Shown piece after piece: positions 1 through 9,864 of a stretch of 64,000 nt of DNA. The stretch is from Dyella monticola (GTDB lineage Bacteria > Pseudomonadota > Gammaproteobacteria > Xanthomonadales > Rhodanobacteraceae): assembly GCF_003363155.1 (NCBI RefSeq), contig NZ_QRBE01000015.1, forward strand, positions 43,796 through 107,795. The letters are read 5' to 3'. Made by a program: the position numbers and the translations under genes. Below the pieces are notes generated by a model. It was not told where the DNA came from. It searched no databases and was given only the letters and a program-made list of their open reading frames with translations. Within the stretch, counting starts at the first letter, position 1. Each line of letters opens with the position of its first letter.

Positions 1-34
1 TGCTGCTCATGATGTTCTCCGACACAAACGCGGC

Positions 35-1207
35 TCAGAAATAAACCTGAGCGCGCAACTCCGTGATGGTGGGTTGATATCGCTGCCCCTGCCGAATGGC
101 GTGTGCGTTGACGTAGTTGGCTTGAAGCTTGAAATGGCGGGTGAGATACCAGTTGACGCCCAGCGTGAGATCACGTTCATGCCCGCCGCGCACCTGACCC
201 TGGTCGAGATTCAGCGCGCTATAGCGCAGCAATACTTCCCATGCGCCCCAGGGATGGGCAGGCAGAGGATTGCCGACGTTGCCGGCGGCGTATTGCCGCG
301 ATTCTCCGGTCAGCAGGTAACTGCCAAAGACGTAGTAGCCGTCCGCCGTATAACTGGGGAGACCCGTGCTACGTGATGTGGTGACCTGCAGATATTCGCC
401 CTGGACCGACCATGGACCACCGATCCACAAACCCTCCAGGCCCAGTCGCCGATGGTGGCTTAGGTGATTCAGATTGCCGCTATCGACCAGGCGCACATTC
501 GTAAATGGGGCTTCCGGCCGTGCTCGCCAGCGAGCCGTCGGCGCGTTGTAGTTATTGAGGCCATCCCTGCTACCGTGGGGATGTTCCACCGAGGCGGAGA
601 TACCCAGATGCAGGACATCGCCCGCGCTTTTGTGCGGCGTCCAGGCAGCGCGGGCCACAGCCGTGGTGCCGTCGTTCTTTCCTTGCAGATCGCCGGCGAA
701 GTAATAGCCGACATTGAACAGATAATGCGGTCGATCCAGCGTCCAGTCGACACCAGTGCGGCGATTCTGGAAGAAGGCCTGCATCGGCAATGACGTCTCC
801 GCAAAACTGTAAGCGCGTGAAGCAGTGCCCCCTTCAAAGCCTACCTGTAGTTTGGAGTAGCCGATGCGGAACTTGCCGTAATCGGCGCCGAACAGCCATT
901 GACTGTCCATGCGCCAGAACACATCCAACCAGGTCTTGGACTGGAAATCGAAGTAGACGATCGCATCCCACTTACCCTTGCTGCGCGCTGCGACCCCCAG
1001 CTCCTTTCGCCGATGCGTATGCGCGTCGTCGATGAGCGAGGTTCGGTGCGCGAACATGGCGTCGTACTGGTAGTTGCCGGTAACGCTCAGCTCAGTGCCG
1101 TCGGGTGCGACATATTGGGTTGGCCAATGATTGATGTCGTAGGCATTGGCACTGGCGGTTACGCCCATGCCGACGAGGTATTGGATCGTTCTGCGAACGG
1201 ATTTCAT
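35..1207 (-). CDS. Outer-membrane porin, OprO/OprP (Porin_O_P)-like
   Basis: Predicted 390-residue outer-membrane beta-barrel porin. The first about 22 residues form a signal peptide ending in an Ala-Asn-Ala cleavage site, and the chain ends in Tyr-Phe after alternating polar/aromatic strands, as expected for a Bam-inserted barrel. Strands such as WEVLLRYSALNLD and the C-terminal LTLGVNWYLTRHFKLQANY resemble the phosphate-selective porin O/P family. The ATG at 1207 was preferred to a longer frame because AAGGAGA lies just upstream and the signal peptide starts there. It lies 57 bases downstream of dctA on the same strand, so the two are probably one transcript and the pore may admit dicarboxylates; that substrate is inference, since the family name does not fix it. 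Confidence 0.85.
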   Translation of the reverse strand: MKSVRRTIQYLVGMGVTASANAYDINHWPTQYVAPDGTELSVTGNYQYDAMFAHRTSLIDDAHTHRRKELGVAARSKGKWDAIVYFDFQSKTWLDVFWRMDSQWLFGADYGKFRIGYSKLQVGFEGGTASRAYSFAETSLPMQAFFQNRRTGVDWTLDRPHYLFNVGYYFAGDLQGKNDGTTAVARAAWTPHKSAGDVLHLGISASVEHPHGSRDGLNNYNAPTARWRARPEAPFTNVRLVDSGNLNHLSHHRRLGLEGLWIGGPWSVQGEYLQVTTSRSTGLPSYTADGYYVFGSYLLTGESRQYAAGNVGNPLPAHPWGAWEVLLRYSALNLDQGQVRGGHERDLTLGVNWYLTRHFKLQANYVNAHAIRQGQRYQPTITELRAQVYF

Positions 1208-1264
1208 TGATGGTCTCCTTGGAGAAGGAACCCTTGTTGTGCGGTATCGGGCAAGCAAACCCAT

Positions 1265-2539
1265 TCAGTCCGCGCGGCTGAAGGATTGATGGCCATCCAG
1301 GATGGCGCGCATGCGGGCGTGGTCGAGTTCCTTCTCCCAATGTGCAACCACGATGGTGGCCACGCCGTTGCCGATGATGTTGGTGAGCGCACGCGCTTCG
1401 CTCATGAAGCGGTCGATGCCCAGGATCAATGCGAGTCCCGCTACCGGCACCGATGGCACGACGGCCAAGGTCGCCGCCAGCGTGATGAAACCGGCTCCGG
1501 TCACCCCGGAGGCGCCCTTGGAGGTCAGCATGGCAACGGCGAGCAGGGTGAACTGCTGCGTCCAGGTCAGCTCGACGTTCAATGCCTGGGCGACGAACAG
1601 CGCCGCCATGGTCAGATAGATGTTGGTGCCGTCCAGATTGAACGAGTACCCGCTCGGCACCACCAGGCCAACCACTGCCCGCGCACAACCCACGCGCTCA
1701 AGTTTCTGCATTAGCGGCACGAGTGCGGACTCCGATGAGGATGTACCCAGCACCAGCAGCAGCTCGTCGCGGATATAGCGCAGAAACTTCAGGATGCTGA
1801 AACCCGTTGCCCGTGCGATGGTGCCGAGCACTACCAGCACGAACAGGATGCAGGCCAGATAAAAGCCTCCCATCAGCTTCAGCAGTGGCCCGAGGCTCGC
1901 CAGACCGTATTTGCCGATGGTGAAGGCCATCGCGCCGAGCGCACCCAGCGGCGCTACGCGCATGATCATGCCCATGATGCGGAAGAACACGCTGGATAGC
2001 CCTTCCAGTAGCGTCATCACCGGTTTGGCGCGCTCCCCGACGTGAATCATGGCGAAGCCAAACAGCATGGCCAGCAACAAAACCTGGAGCAAATCGCCGT
2101 TGCCGCCGAACGCATCGGTGAAGGTCGTTGGAATCAGATGCAGCAGAAACGGCGTGAAGCCTTGCGCATGCGCAGCCTTCGCATACGAGGAGACGATGGA
2201 CGCATCGAGCGATTCGGGCGTGACGTTGAAGCCGGCGCCCGGCTTGAGCAGATTGACCGTCAGCAAGCCGATCACCAGGGCGAAGCTGGATACGATCTCG
2301 AAATAGATGATCGCCCTGGCGCCGATCCGGCCCACCTTCTTGACATCCGATACGTTGGCGATCCCCGTTACCACCGTGAAAAAGATGATCGGACCGATCA
2401 GCATTTTCACCAGCGCAATGAAACCATCGCCCAGGGGCTTGAGCGCAATCCCTGTTTCCGGAAGGTAGTGGCCGATCCCTCCGCCTGCGACGATGGCCAC
2501 CAGCACCCAAAAATAGAAATGGCGATAGAACGAACGCAT
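1265..2539 (-). CDS. dctA: C4-dicarboxylate/cation symporter DctA
   Basis: Inner-membrane symporter of the dicarboxylate/amino acid:cation symporter (DAACS) family, 424 residues, the usual length for DctA. It takes up succinate, fumarate and malate with protons or sodium. Visible marks are the [21 protein letters not shown]-terminus, the serine-rich re-entrant segment [17 protein letters not shown], and the substrate-site stretch [19 protein letters not shown] followed by [13 protein letters not shown]. The ATG at 2539 ([10 protein letters not shown]) fits family starts better than the ORF extension 19 residues upstream. The downstream porin is probably co-transcribed. No sigma-54 promoter of the DctB/DctD type was recognised upstream. 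Confidence 0.93.
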   Translation of the reverse strand: MRSFYRHFYFWVLVAIVAGGGIGHYLPETGIALKPLGDGFIALVKMLIGPIIFFTVVTGIANVSDVKKVGRIGARAIIYFEIVSSFALVIGLLTVNLLKPGAGFNVTPESLDASIVSSYAKAAHAQGFTPFLLHLIPTTFTDAFGGNGDLLQVLLLAMLFGFAMIHVGERAKPVMTLLEGLSSVFFRIMGMIMRVAPLGALGAMAFTIGKYGLASLGPLLKLMGGFYLACILFVLVVLGTIARATGFSILKFLRYIRDELLLVLGTSSSESALVPLMQKLERVGCARAVVGLVVPSGYSFNLDGTNIYLTMAALFVAQALNVELTWTQQFTLLAVAMLTSKGASGVTGAGFITLAATLAVVPSVPVAGLALILGIDRFMSEARALTNIIGNGVATIVVAHWEKELDHARMRAILDGHQSFSRAD

Positions 2540-2898
2540 GGCTGTCTCTGCGCAATGAGTCCGCAGAAGACTGCACTCATGCAGATAGGCCCTCAATAGC
2601 GCTTAATGATTAGGAAAAACCCTACATTTTTGCGCACAGCGAATGCTCAGCACACTGCTGAAAAACGCCTCAAAGCAGCGACAAGCATGGCCTTCATCGG
2701 TAACGAGGAAGCGGCGATGCAAGGCCAGGATGGGCAGCGGCGTAGCATGTCCCGTATACATCGGTAAGAGAATGCGTACCGTGTGATCATCCTATCCGCA
2801 CGCCGCATTCTGGTTGACGCCATCTTGAGTGGCATCGATCCTGCTGCCTGCCAAAACGGACTCGCACTTGCACGCAATGACATCCATGCGGATGTTTC
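2540..2898. other. Intergenic region upstream of dctA
   Basis: About 360 bases between dctA and the end of the LysR gene, both on the minus strand. It should carry the dctA promoter. The only structure I see is a perfect short dyad, TCAGCA-CAC-TGCTGA at 2647-2661, which could be an operator or a weak stem-loop. A 78-codon minus-strand frame here has no convincing start or coding character and was not called. Confidence 0.4.
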
Positions 2899-3798
2899 CT
2901 AAAGCTGCTTCCCCATCACCTCCACCAGCCAATCCACAAACACGCGCAGGCGGGCGGGCATTTGACGATGCGGTGGATACAGCACCGTCACCGGCAGTGA
3001 CGGCGGTGGCATGGTCGGCAGGATTTCTTTGAGCTGCCCTTCGGCCAATCCGTCCGCCACGCGATAGCGCGGAAGTTGTGCGATGCCCAGGCCTGCTTCA
3101 CAACACGCGCGGTAGGCTTCGACGCTGCTGACGGTGACGCGTCCAGGCAGCATCACTTGGCGGCGCTTGCGGCCCTGCATGAAGTCCAGCGATTCGGTGC
3201 GGTGGGTGGTGGGCGAAGCCCAGTTGACGGCGTAGTGGCCGTTTTGTAGGTCCGCCAGCACGCGCGGCGTGCCGTGTTTACGCAGATAGCTCGCGCTGGC
3301 CGCGGTGACTTGTTCCAGCGTGCCGACACGCCGGCCGACGAGGCTCGAATCGGGCAGCGCGCCGACGCGCACGACGCAATCGACAGCTTCGCGCAGCAAG
3401 TCGACGAAGTGGTCGCCGGTGCCGATGTCCAGTTCGAGCAACGGATAGCGCGCGAAGAATGCGGGCAACGCGGGTATCACCCACATGCGCGCAAACTGGG
3501 TGGGCAGGTCGACGCGCAGGCGGCCGCGTGGCTGCACGGCCGCCTGCAGGAAATCCGCTTCGACCGCATCCACGTCGGCGAGCAGGCGCATGCAGTGGCT
3601 GTAATACGCCTCGCCTTCGCGGCTGGCGCGCACGCGGCGCGTGGTTCGTTGCAGGAGCTGCGTGCCTAGTCGCGCCTCCAGGTGCTTGATGGTGTGCGTG
3701 ACGGTGGCGCGCGGCAGGTTCAGATCGTCCGCGGCGGCGGTGAAGCTGCCCAGCTCCACGATTCGTGTAAACAGGCGCATGGCGTCGAGGCGGTCCAT
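2899..3798 (-). CDS. LysR-family transcriptional regulator
   Basis: 299-residue LysR-type regulator. The N-terminal winged helix-turn-helix is clear (MDRLDAMRLFTRIVELGSF, then AADDLNLPRATVTHTIKHLE), followed by a LysR substrate-binding domain from about residue 85. The ATG at 3798 is the typical family start; the frame also runs to a TTG at 3813. It is divergently transcribed from the aldo/keto reductase gene, the classic layout for a LysR regulator and its target, so it probably controls the reductase/RidA-like pair. The inducer cannot be read from sequence. It belongs to the common subgroup with VRVGALPDSSLVGRR in the effector domain. Confidence 0.92.
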   Translation of the reverse strand: MDRLDAMRLFTRIVELGSFTAAADDLNLPRATVTHTIKHLEARLGTQLLQRTTRRVRASREGEAYYSHCMRLLADVDAVEADFLQAAVQPRGRLRVDLPTQFARMWVIPALPAFFARYPLLELDIGTGDHFVDLLREAVDCVVRVGALPDSSLVGRRVGTLEQVTAASASYLRKHGTPRVLADLQNGHYAVNWASPTTHRTESLDFMQGRKRRQVMLPGRVTVSSVEAYRACCEAGLGIAQLPRYRVADGLAEGQLKEILPTMPPPSLPVTVLYPPHRQMPARLRVFVDWLVEVMGKQL

Positions 3799-3826
3799 GG
3801 ATTGTTGATCCAAATGGAATAGTGAA

Positions 3827-3840
3827 GCTCATTATTGAGC
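3827..3840. promoter_or_regulatory. Candidate LysR operator dyad in divergent promoter
   Basis: Inverted repeat GCTCA-TTAT-TGAGC in the short gap between the divergent lysR and aldo/keto reductase genes. Its size and position fit a LysR-type binding box (T-N11-A class), but this is inferred from location only. Confidence 0.4.
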
Positions 3841-3910
3841 ATTTATCGCGCGACTGCGTAAGCCGAAGATTCGCTGCCGGCTTCACCCACCCCCGTCAGG
3901 AGTTTCCATC

Positions 3911-4903
3911 GTGCACACACGCATACTCGGCAAGAACGGTCCCACGGTTTCCGCCATCGGCCTGGGCTGTATGGGCATGAGCGAGTTCTACGGCGCGCGT
4001 GATGACGCCCAATCCATCGCCACGATTCATCATGCGCTCGATCGTGGGCTCAACTTTCTCGACACCGCCGATATCTACGGCCCCTTTACCAATGAAGGGC
4101 TGGTCGGCAAGGCGATCCAGGGCCGTCGCGATCAGGTGTTTTTGGCGACCAAGTTCGGCATCGTGCGCGATCCGGCCGATCCGGCCAAGCGCGGTATCAA
4201 TGGCCGTCCGGACTATGTACGTGCCTGTTGCGAGGCCAGTCTGAAGCGGCTTGGCGTGGATCATATCGATCTTTACTACCAGCATCGCGTCGATCCGAAC
4301 GTGCCGATCGAAGAAACCGTCGGCGCGATGGCGGAACTGGTGAAAGCGGGCAAGGTGCGTTATTTGGGCTTGTCGGAAGCGGCGGCACAAACCATCGAGC
4401 GCGCCAGCAAAGTGCATACGATCACGGCGCTGCAAAACGAATTTTCGCTGTGGACGCGCGATCCGGAAGAAAACGGCACCTTGGCCATGTGCCGCAAGCT
4501 TGGCATCGCACTGGTAGCGTATTCGCCATTGGGCCGTGGTTTCCTCACCGGAGCGATCAAAACCCCCGATGACTTCGAGCACGACGATTTCCGCCGCAAT
4601 AACCCGCGTTTTCAGGGCGAAAACTTCGCGCGCAACCTGCAGCTGGTGAAGCAGGTGGAAACGCTGGCCACGGAAAAAGGCTGTACGCCGGCGCAGCTCG
4701 CGCTGGCCTGGCTGCTTGCACAGGGAAACGACATCGTGCCGATACCCGGCACGCGCAGCCGCTCGCGCCTGGATGAAAACATCGGTGCGCTGGATGTGCG
4801 ATTGGACGAGGAGGAACTGGCATCGATCGATCGCATCTTTCCCTCCGAAGCCGTGGCCGGCGCGCGCTATGCACCGGCAGGCATGGTGCATATCGGACGG
4901 TGA
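3911..4903 (+). CDS. Aldo/keto reductase
   Basis: 330-residue NADPH-dependent aldo/keto reductase, probably cytoplasmic, reducing aldehydes or ketones to alcohols. The catalytic tetrad is visible: Asp51 and Tyr56 in FLDTADIYG, Lys81 in FLATKFG and His125 in LYYQHRVD. The C-terminal NADP-binding segment [13 protein letters not shown] is also present. It resembles the AKR13/YakC-like group. Translation starts at GTG 3911, preceded by AGGAG at a good distance. It is divergent from the LysR regulator, and its TGA overlaps the start region of the downstream RidA-like gene, so the two are co-translated. The natural substrate is unknown. Confidence 0.93.
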   Translation: MHTRILGKNGPTVSAIGLGCMGMSEFYGARDDAQSIATIHHALDRGLNFLDTADIYGPFTNEGLVGKAIQGRRDQVFLATKFGIVRDPADPAKRGINGRPDYVRACCEASLKRLGVDHIDLYYQHRVDPNVPIEETVGAMAELVKAGKVRYLGLSEAAAQTIERASKVHTITALQNEFSLWTRDPEENGTLAMCRKLGIALVAYSPLGRGFLTGAIKTPDDFEHDDFRRNNPRFQGENFARNLQLVKQVETLATEKGCTPAQLALAWLLAQGNDIVPIPGTRSRSRLDENIGALDVRLDEEELASIDRIFPSEAVAGARYAPAGMVHIGR

Positions 4904-4908
4904 TCGCC

Positions 4909-5301
4909 ATGGAGACCATCCAACGTATTCAGCCTTCGACGACTTTCGCCATTCCCGGCATCAAGGCCGCTACCCGCGTCGGCGATCTGCTGTTCGTGTC
5001 TGGCCAGGTACCGCTGGGCCCGACAGGCGAGCTGGTGGGCGTGGGCAATTTTCGCGCGCAGGCCGAGCAGGTGTTTGCCAACCTCGCTGCGGTGCTGGAG
5101 GAAGGCGGCAGCGGGTTCGACAGGATCGTGAAAGTAACGGTCTTTTTTACAGATATCACGCGCGACCTGCCAGCCTTCCGGGAAGTACGCGATCGATACA
5201 TTGCTGCCGAACACGCCACCGCCAGTTCAGCGGTGCAGGTGGCGAAGCTGTTTCATCCGTCGGTCTTGTTGGAAGTGGAGGCGGTAGCGGTTTGCGCGTA
5301 G
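4909..5301 (+). CDS. RidA/YjgF/UK114-family protein lacking the key arginine
   Basis: About 130-residue member of the YjgF/YER057c/UK114 (Rid) superfamily, small trimeric proteins. RidA itself hydrolyses reactive enamine/imine intermediates. Family features include [18 protein letters not shown], the central [20 protein letters not shown] and the C-terminal [10 protein letters not shown]. The arginine that holds the substrate carboxylate in true RidA (R-S-C-V-E-V-A-R-L in E. coli) is serine here (S-S-A-V-Q-V-A-K-L), so this is probably not a canonical imine deaminase but one of the divergent Rid groups. Start chosen at ATG 4909; a GTG at 4900 is also in frame. It overlaps or abuts the reductase stop, implying coupling. 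Confidence 0.87.
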   Translation: METIQRIQPSTTFAIPGIKAATRVGDLLFVSGQVPLGPTGELVGVGNFRAQAEQVFANLAAVLEEGGSGFDRIVKVTVFFTDITRDLPAFREVRDRYIAAEHATASSAVQVAKLFHPSVLLEVEAVAVCA

Positions 5302-5335
5302 TGACGATGCGGGTATCTGCATAAACACCCGCAGC

Positions 5336-5438
5336 GCGCCCTCCACTGCTTGCAGGGGAGGGCTGGGGTGGGGTTGTGCGAGCTTGCCTTACTCCACCCT
5401 AACCCTCCCCCACGGCGTAGGGGAGGGAGCCGTCCTCG
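5336..5438. repeat. Dispersed intergenic inverted repeat
   Basis: Two imperfectly inverted arms, each with its own palindrome built from CCCTCC and GGGGAGGG, face each other around an AT-richer centre (left arm about 5336-5375, right arm about 5394-5438). The arrangement matches dispersed REP-like intergenic elements common in proteobacterial genomes. It lies between the RidA-like gene and queF and may act as a transcript terminator for the former. Confidence 0.6.
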
Positions 5439-5497
5439 CAAAATCGCGCTTCCCTGCGTCCGGAAAGCAGGGAAGCCGTACGCATTACAATGCGCAG

Positions 5498-6322
5498 ATG
5501 ACCACCCCCGAACATTCCCCCCTCGGCAAGCACACCGTCTACGCCGACCGGTACGACCCCTCCCTGCTGTTTCCCATTCCCCGCCAGTCCAAACGCGATG
5601 AGATCGGCGTACGCGAACCGCTGCCGTTCCAGGGCGTGGATATCTGGAACGCCTACGAGCTTTCCTGGCTGGACATGCACGGCAAGCCGATGGTGGGCGT
5701 GGCCGAATTCCACGTGCCGGCGAACTCGCCCAACATCATCGAATCGAAGTCCTTCAAGCTTTATCTCAACGGTTTTGCGCAGGAACCCGTCGCCAACGCG
5801 GCGGCGCTGAGCGCGCTGCTGCAGCAGGATCTCACCCGCGTCGCCGGCGCGGTGGTGACGGTGACGATTCGCTCGCCACGTACCGCGCAGCACGTATTTG
5901 CCGATCTGGCCGGTGAATCGATCGACGCGCTGCCGGTGACGATCGACCACTATGGTCCACCCAAGGCCGATTACCTGCACGTCGACGACAGCGCCGGCAT
6001 TGTGGAAGAAACCCTGCTCTCAGACCTGCTGCGCTCCAATTGCCCCGTGACCGGACAGCCCGACTGGGGCAGCGTGCAGATTGCCTACCGCGGCGCGCCG
6101 ATCGACCGCGAAGGCTTGCTGCGCTACCTGGTGTCCTTCCGCACCCATAACGAATTCCATGAACAGTGCGTGGAGCGCATCTTCACCGACGTGATGACGT
6201 ACTGCGCGCCGGAACGACTGAGCGTCTATGCCCGCTACACGCGCCGCGGGGGGCTGGATATCAACCCTTTCCGCAGTACAGACAAGGCGCTGCCGGACAA
6301 TGCTCGCGGCGCGCGTCAATAA
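5498..6322 (+). CDS. queF: NADPH-dependent 7-cyano-7-deazaguanine reductase QueF (long form)
   Basis: 274-residue enzyme that reduces preQ0 to preQ1 in queuosine biosynthesis, using two NADPH. It is the long, two-domain (YqcD-type) form. The N-terminal half carries the QueF signature [11 protein letters not shown], which contributes to substrate and NADPH binding. The C-terminal half carries the catalytic cysteine and aspartate in [12 protein letters not shown], plus [16 protein letters not shown]. The ATG at 5498 gives the expected N-terminus ([24 protein letters not shown] is typical); the frame upstream runs into the inverted repeat and is not coding. The ribosome binding site is weak. It appears to be a single-gene unit. 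Confidence 0.97.
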   Translation: MTTPEHSPLGKHTVYADRYDPSLLFPIPRQSKRDEIGVREPLPFQGVDIWNAYELSWLDMHGKPMVGVAEFHVPANSPNIIESKSFKLYLNGFAQEPVANAAALSALLQQDLTRVAGAVVTVTIRSPRTAQHVFADLAGESIDALPVTIDHYGPPKADYLHVDDSAGIVEETLLSDLLRSNCPVTGQPDWGSVQIAYRGAPIDREGLLRYLVSFRTHNEFHEQCVERIFTDVMTYCAPERLSVYARYTRRGGLDINPFRSTDKALPDNARGARQ

Positions 6323-6444
6323 CGTTAAACTCCCGCGGATGCCTGGGGCCGGTCATCGGCACTTCAGATCGTGGGCGCTAGCCTTAACAACTGCTTGAAC
6401 GCCGGTCCCCGGTAACGTTTTTCATTCTTTCGGAATCCCCGCAC

Positions 6445-7050
6445 ATGAAACTCTCCGCACGTTCCGCCGCCCTCTACGGCGTTACCTTGGTAGGCCTGCT
6501 GGCGCTCAGCGCCTGCGGCAAGAACGAGCAGCAGCCCGCGAATCAGCCGGCCGCATCCAGCACGGCCCCGGCACCGGCCAGCACCGCCGCGCATCCGACG
6601 TCGAGCGCCACGGCCGCAGCGCCGGCGCACACGAGCACCGCGCCGGCGGCGGTGGCTCCCGCACCGGCCGCAGCCAGCACCGTGGCATCGGCAGCCGCGC
6701 CTGCCGCCGACGGTTTCCAGGTCAGCACGATTACGCTGGGCGACACCGTCACCACCGACCACAAGGTCAGGAAGGAACTCACCACCTTCTCGCCGAGCCA
6801 GAAGACCATCTACGTAAGCGTGGAAACCACCGGCAGCACGCCGGGTGCAACGCTTAACGCCAAATGGACGTACGTGGACAAGGACCAGATGATCGTCAGC
6901 ACCAGCCAATCGATCATCGCCGACAGCCCCAGCACTACTACCTTCCGCGTGCAGAATCCGGACCTGTGGCCGGAGGGCAAGTACAAGGTGGATATCTCGG
7001 TGGACGGCAAGCCGGCTGCCAGCAAGACCTTCGAAGTAAAGAAGAGCTGA
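6445..7050 (+). CDS. Ala/Pro/Ser/Thr-rich lipoprotein of unknown function
   Basis: 201-residue predicted lipoprotein. The N-terminal signal ends in a lipobox LALSAC, so Cys24 should be lipidated. Residues about 28-88 are a low-complexity Ala/Pro/Ser/Thr linker. The C-terminal about 110 residues look like a compact beta-rich domain (ITLGDTVTTDHKV, IYVSVETTGS, LNAKWTYVDKD, YKVDISVDGKPAASKTFEV), suggesting an Ig-like fold presented away from the membrane. No specific function is recognised. A strong Rho-independent terminator follows directly, so it is the last gene of its transcript. Confidence 0.82.
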   Translation: MKLSARSAALYGVTLVGLLALSACGKNEQQPANQPAASSTAPAPASTAAHPTSSATAAAPAHTSTAPAAVAPAPAAASTVASAAAPAADGFQVSTITLGDTVTTDHKVRKELTTFSPSQKTIYVSVETTGSTPGATLNAKWTYVDKDQMIVSTSQSIIADSPSTTTFRVQNPDLWPEGKYKVDISVDGKPAASKTFEVKKS

Positions 7051-7074
7051 GCCGCATCGGCGTGATGCATACCG

Positions 7075-7105
7075 GGGCGCTCCCTATCGGAGCGCCCTTT
7101 GTTTT
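7075..7105 (+). terminator. Rho-independent terminator after the lipoprotein gene
   Basis: Perfect 9-bp stem GGGCGCTCC / GGAGCGCCC with a 5-base loop, followed by TTTGTTTT. Confidence 0.9.
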
Positions 7106-7260
7106 GGACCTGAGCCGCGCCGGCGAAAACCGGACCCGGGGGGTTTCCACCACAAAGACGCTAGGCCCCGGCTTTCGCCAGGGCGGCAGGATCGACGCTA
7201 ATCGGTGTCATTGCACCTATGGCACCATCGCGGTCTGGGGACCAGAGAGGCATTCGTAGC

Positions 7261-9864
7261 GTGGAGCAACAAGGCGGGGCCGAAGTCCTTAGCCAAGAAG
7301 ACGCCTTGAACCGGGCCGGCCCGGTATGGCTGCGTCGATTCGGCGGTCCGGCATTGTCGGTGCTGATGCTAGCCCTGGCGTTGTGGGCGTTGTATCGCCT
7401 GGCCGGCGAGGTGAGCTATCACCAGGTCGGCGAATACATGCATCGCCTGCGCCGCGGACGCATCGGCCAGGCGATCGTGCTTACCGCGCTCGGCTATGCG
7501 GTGATGCCGCTGTATGACTTGTTCGCGTTGAAGGCGATCGGCCGCTCGCTGCCGAAGCCGCGCGTGGCGCTGATCTCGTTCATCAGCTATGCCTTCAGCA
7601 ACACGCTGGGCATGGCAATGCTGGTATCGGGCTCGATTCGCTACCGGTTCTATATCCAGGCCGGCTTGTCGACGATGGATGTCGCCAAGGTGGTGGTGTT
7701 TTGCACGATCAGTTTCTGGCTTGGGTTGTTCGCCATCACCGGCGCCACACTGTTGCTGGTGCCGATTCCGCCGGGCATACCGTTCGCTCACGCGCGACTG
7801 CTGTTGGGCGTGGCGCTGTGCTTGATTCCACTGTTGTGGCTGCTGGGCGGTGCTCTGCTGCGCCGGCCGATGAAGCTGTGGCGCTGGGCGGTGCGAATTC
7901 CGCCGTTTTCGGTGGGTATCCGCCAGGTGTTTGTCGGTGCGCTGGACTGGGGCCTGGCCGCGGCCGTGCTGTATGCACTGATGCCCGATTCGCTGGCGCT
8001 GCATTTCGGTTCATTCCTGGCGATCTTCGCGCTTGCGCAGATCGCGGGCCTGATCAGCCATGTGCCCGGCGGCCTGGGCGTGTTTGAAGCGGTGATGCTG
8101 GCGGGCTTCGGCGCCACCGGCAATCAAGCGTTGTCCGCGCCGATTCTCGGTGCACTGGCAGCCTATCGCGGTGTCTATTATCTGCTGCCGTTGTGCGCGG
8201 CGACCGTCGCCGTGGTGGTCCGCGAAGCGCACGGGCTGCGCCAGACGGCACTGCTTTCGCCATGGTTCAACGGCATTCTGCCGCCTTTCTTTGCGGGTCT
8301 CACGCTGGTGTCAGGCGCGGTGCTGCTGTTCTCCGGCGCGACCGCCGTGCTGCCCGGTCGCCTGGAGTTGCTCAGCGATCTGCTGCCGCTGCCGGTGATG
8401 GAGATTTCGCATTTCTTGAACAGCGTGATTGGCATGTCGCTGCTAATACTCGCACGCGGCCTGCAGCGCCGATTGGATGCGGCCTATTGGCTGACACTGG
8501 TGCTCCTGGTGGCTGGTGCCGTGGCCTCGCTGCTCAAAGGCATCGATTACGAAGAAGCCGGCTTGCTGATCCTGCTCGCGGTGGCGTTGTCGCCTGCGCA
8601 TCGGTTGTTCTATCGCCGCGCTTCGCTGTTCGATATGACCTTTTCGTTCGGCTGGCTGCTGGCCTGTGCCACGGTGCTGGGCTGCACGGTGTGGCTCGTG
8701 CTTTTCAGCTATCAGCACGTGGAATACAGCAGTGATCTGTGGTGGCAATTCAGTTTTTATCACGGCAATGCGCCGCGCGCGCTGCGTGCGCTGGTCGGCG
8801 CCGCCGGGGTGGCGTTCCTGTTCGCGCTCACCACGCTGATCCGTTCTGCCCGTACACGCCCCACGCTGCCGGACGAAGCCGGTCTGTCACGCGCACTGCC
8901 GTTGATCAAGCACTACCCCTCCGCACAAGCGCATCTTGCGTTGATGGGCGACAAGAGCCTGCTGTTCGATCCGCAAGACAAAGCCTTCATCATGTACGGC
9001 ATCGAAGGTCGCAGCTGGGTGGCGATGGGCGATCCCATCGGAGGAGACGACCGCGCGCGGCAGGAGCTTGTGTGGACCTTCCGCGAACGCTGCGAACGCG
9101 CTGGCGGCTGGCCGGTGTTCTATCAGGTGAACCCGGCGGATCTTGATCTCTATCTGGAAGTGGGCATGAGCCTGCTGAAGATCGGCGAGGAAGCACGCGT
9201 AAAGCTCGAACAGTTCAACCTCGACGGTAAGTCTAAAAAAGTGCTGCGCAACACGGTGAACAAGCTGGTGCGCGAAGGATTGCGCCTGGAAATCGTGCCG
9301 ATCGAAGGCGTGCCGGCGTTGTTGACCCAGCTGAAGCACATTTCCAATGCATGGCTCAATGAGAAACGCGCGCGCGAAAAGGGCTTCTCGCTGGGTGCGT
9401 TCGACGAGCGCTATCTGTGCCGCACCCCCATGGCCGTGGTCTGGCAACACGACAAAGCCGTGGCCTTCGCCAACTTGTTCCTTACCGACAGCATGGAAGA
9501 GGCGTCGGTGGACCTCATGCGCTTCCTGCCCGATGCACCGCCTGGGTTGATGGATTACCTGTTCGTGGAATTGATGCAGTGGTCCAAGGCGCAAGGCTAT
9601 CGCTGGTTCAATCTCGGCATGGCGCCGCTGTCGGGTCTGCAAAGCCGCCGCCAGGCGCCGCTGTGGAACCGTTTCGGCGCGTTGATCTTCGGACGCGGCG
9701 AACGCTTCTATAATTTCCAGGGCCTGCACCGCTACAAGGACAAGTTCGATCCGGAATGGGAACCGCGGTACCTGGCAGCCCCGGGCGGCATTGCGTTGCC
9801 GGTGGTGCTCACCAATGTCGCCAGCCTGATTTCAGGCGGCCTTAGCGGAGTCGTGCGTCGATGA
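7261..9864 (+). CDS. mprF: Bifunctional aminoacyl-phosphatidylglycerol synthase/flippase MprF
   Basis: About 867-residue inner-membrane protein of the MprF family. It transfers an amino acid from aminoacyl-tRNA to phosphatidylglycerol and flips the product outward, lowering the negative surface charge and protecting against cationic peptides. The N-terminal about 540 residues are many hydrophobic helices (flippase, with SHVPGGLGVFEAVML). The soluble C-terminal DUF2156 synthase domain contains FIMYGIEGRSWVAMGDPIGG, the basic KSKKVLRNTVNKL stretch and WFNLGMAPLSGL. Lys versus Ala specificity cannot be read from sequence. Start set at GTG 7261 after AGAGAGG; an ATG at 7219 is in frame without a ribosome binding site. 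It overlaps the next gene by ATGA, as in the PA0920-PA0919 pair of Pseudomonas. Confidence 0.94.
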   Translation: MEQQGGAEVLSQEDALNRAGPVWLRRFGGPALSVLMLALALWALYRLAGEVSYHQVGEYMHRLRRGRIGQAIVLTALGYAVMPLYDLFALKAIGRSLPKPRVALISFISYAFSNTLGMAMLVSGSIRYRFYIQAGLSTMDVAKVVVFCTISFWLGLFAITGATLLLVPIPPGIPFAHARLLLGVALCLIPLLWLLGGALLRRPMKLWRWAVRIPPFSVGIRQVFVGALDWGLAAAVLYALMPDSLALHFGSFLAIFALAQIAGLISHVPGGLGVFEAVMLAGFGATGNQALSAPILGALAAYRGVYYLLPLCAATVAVVVREAHGLRQTALLSPWFNGILPPFFAGLTLVSGAVLLFSGATAVLPGRLELLSDLLPLPVMEISHFLNSVIGMSLLILARGLQRRLDAAYWLTLVLLVAGAVASLLKGIDYEEAGLLILLAVALSPAHRLFYRRASLFDMTFSFGWLLACATVLGCTVWLVLFSYQHVEYSSDLWWQFSFYHGNAPRALRALVGAAGVAFLFALTTLIRSARTRPTLPDEAGLSRALPLIKHYPSAQAHLALMGDKSLLFDPQDKAFIMYGIEGRSWVAMGDPIGGDDRARQELVWTFRERCERAGGWPVFYQVNPADLDLYLEVGMSLLKIGEEARVKLEQFNLDGKSKKVLRNTVNKLVREGLRLEIVPIEGVPALLTQLKHISNAWLNEKRAREKGFSLGAFDERYLCRTPMAVVWQHDKAVAFANLFLTDSMEEASVDLMRFLPDAPPGLMDYLFVELMQWSKAQGYRWFNLGMAPLSGLQSRRQAPLWNRFGALIFGRGERFYNFQGLHRYKDKFDPEWEPRYLAAPGGIALPVVLTNVASLISGGLSGVVRR

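Noticed and set aside
2647..2883. Minus-strand 78-codon ORF between dctA and the LysR gene
   Set aside because: Arg/Ser/Met-rich translation, no start signal, lies in a promoter region.
8887..9729. 280-codon minus-strand ORF inside mprF
   Set aside because: Antisense to the well-recognised DUF2156 domain; its His/Gln-rich translation is typical of a shadow frame.
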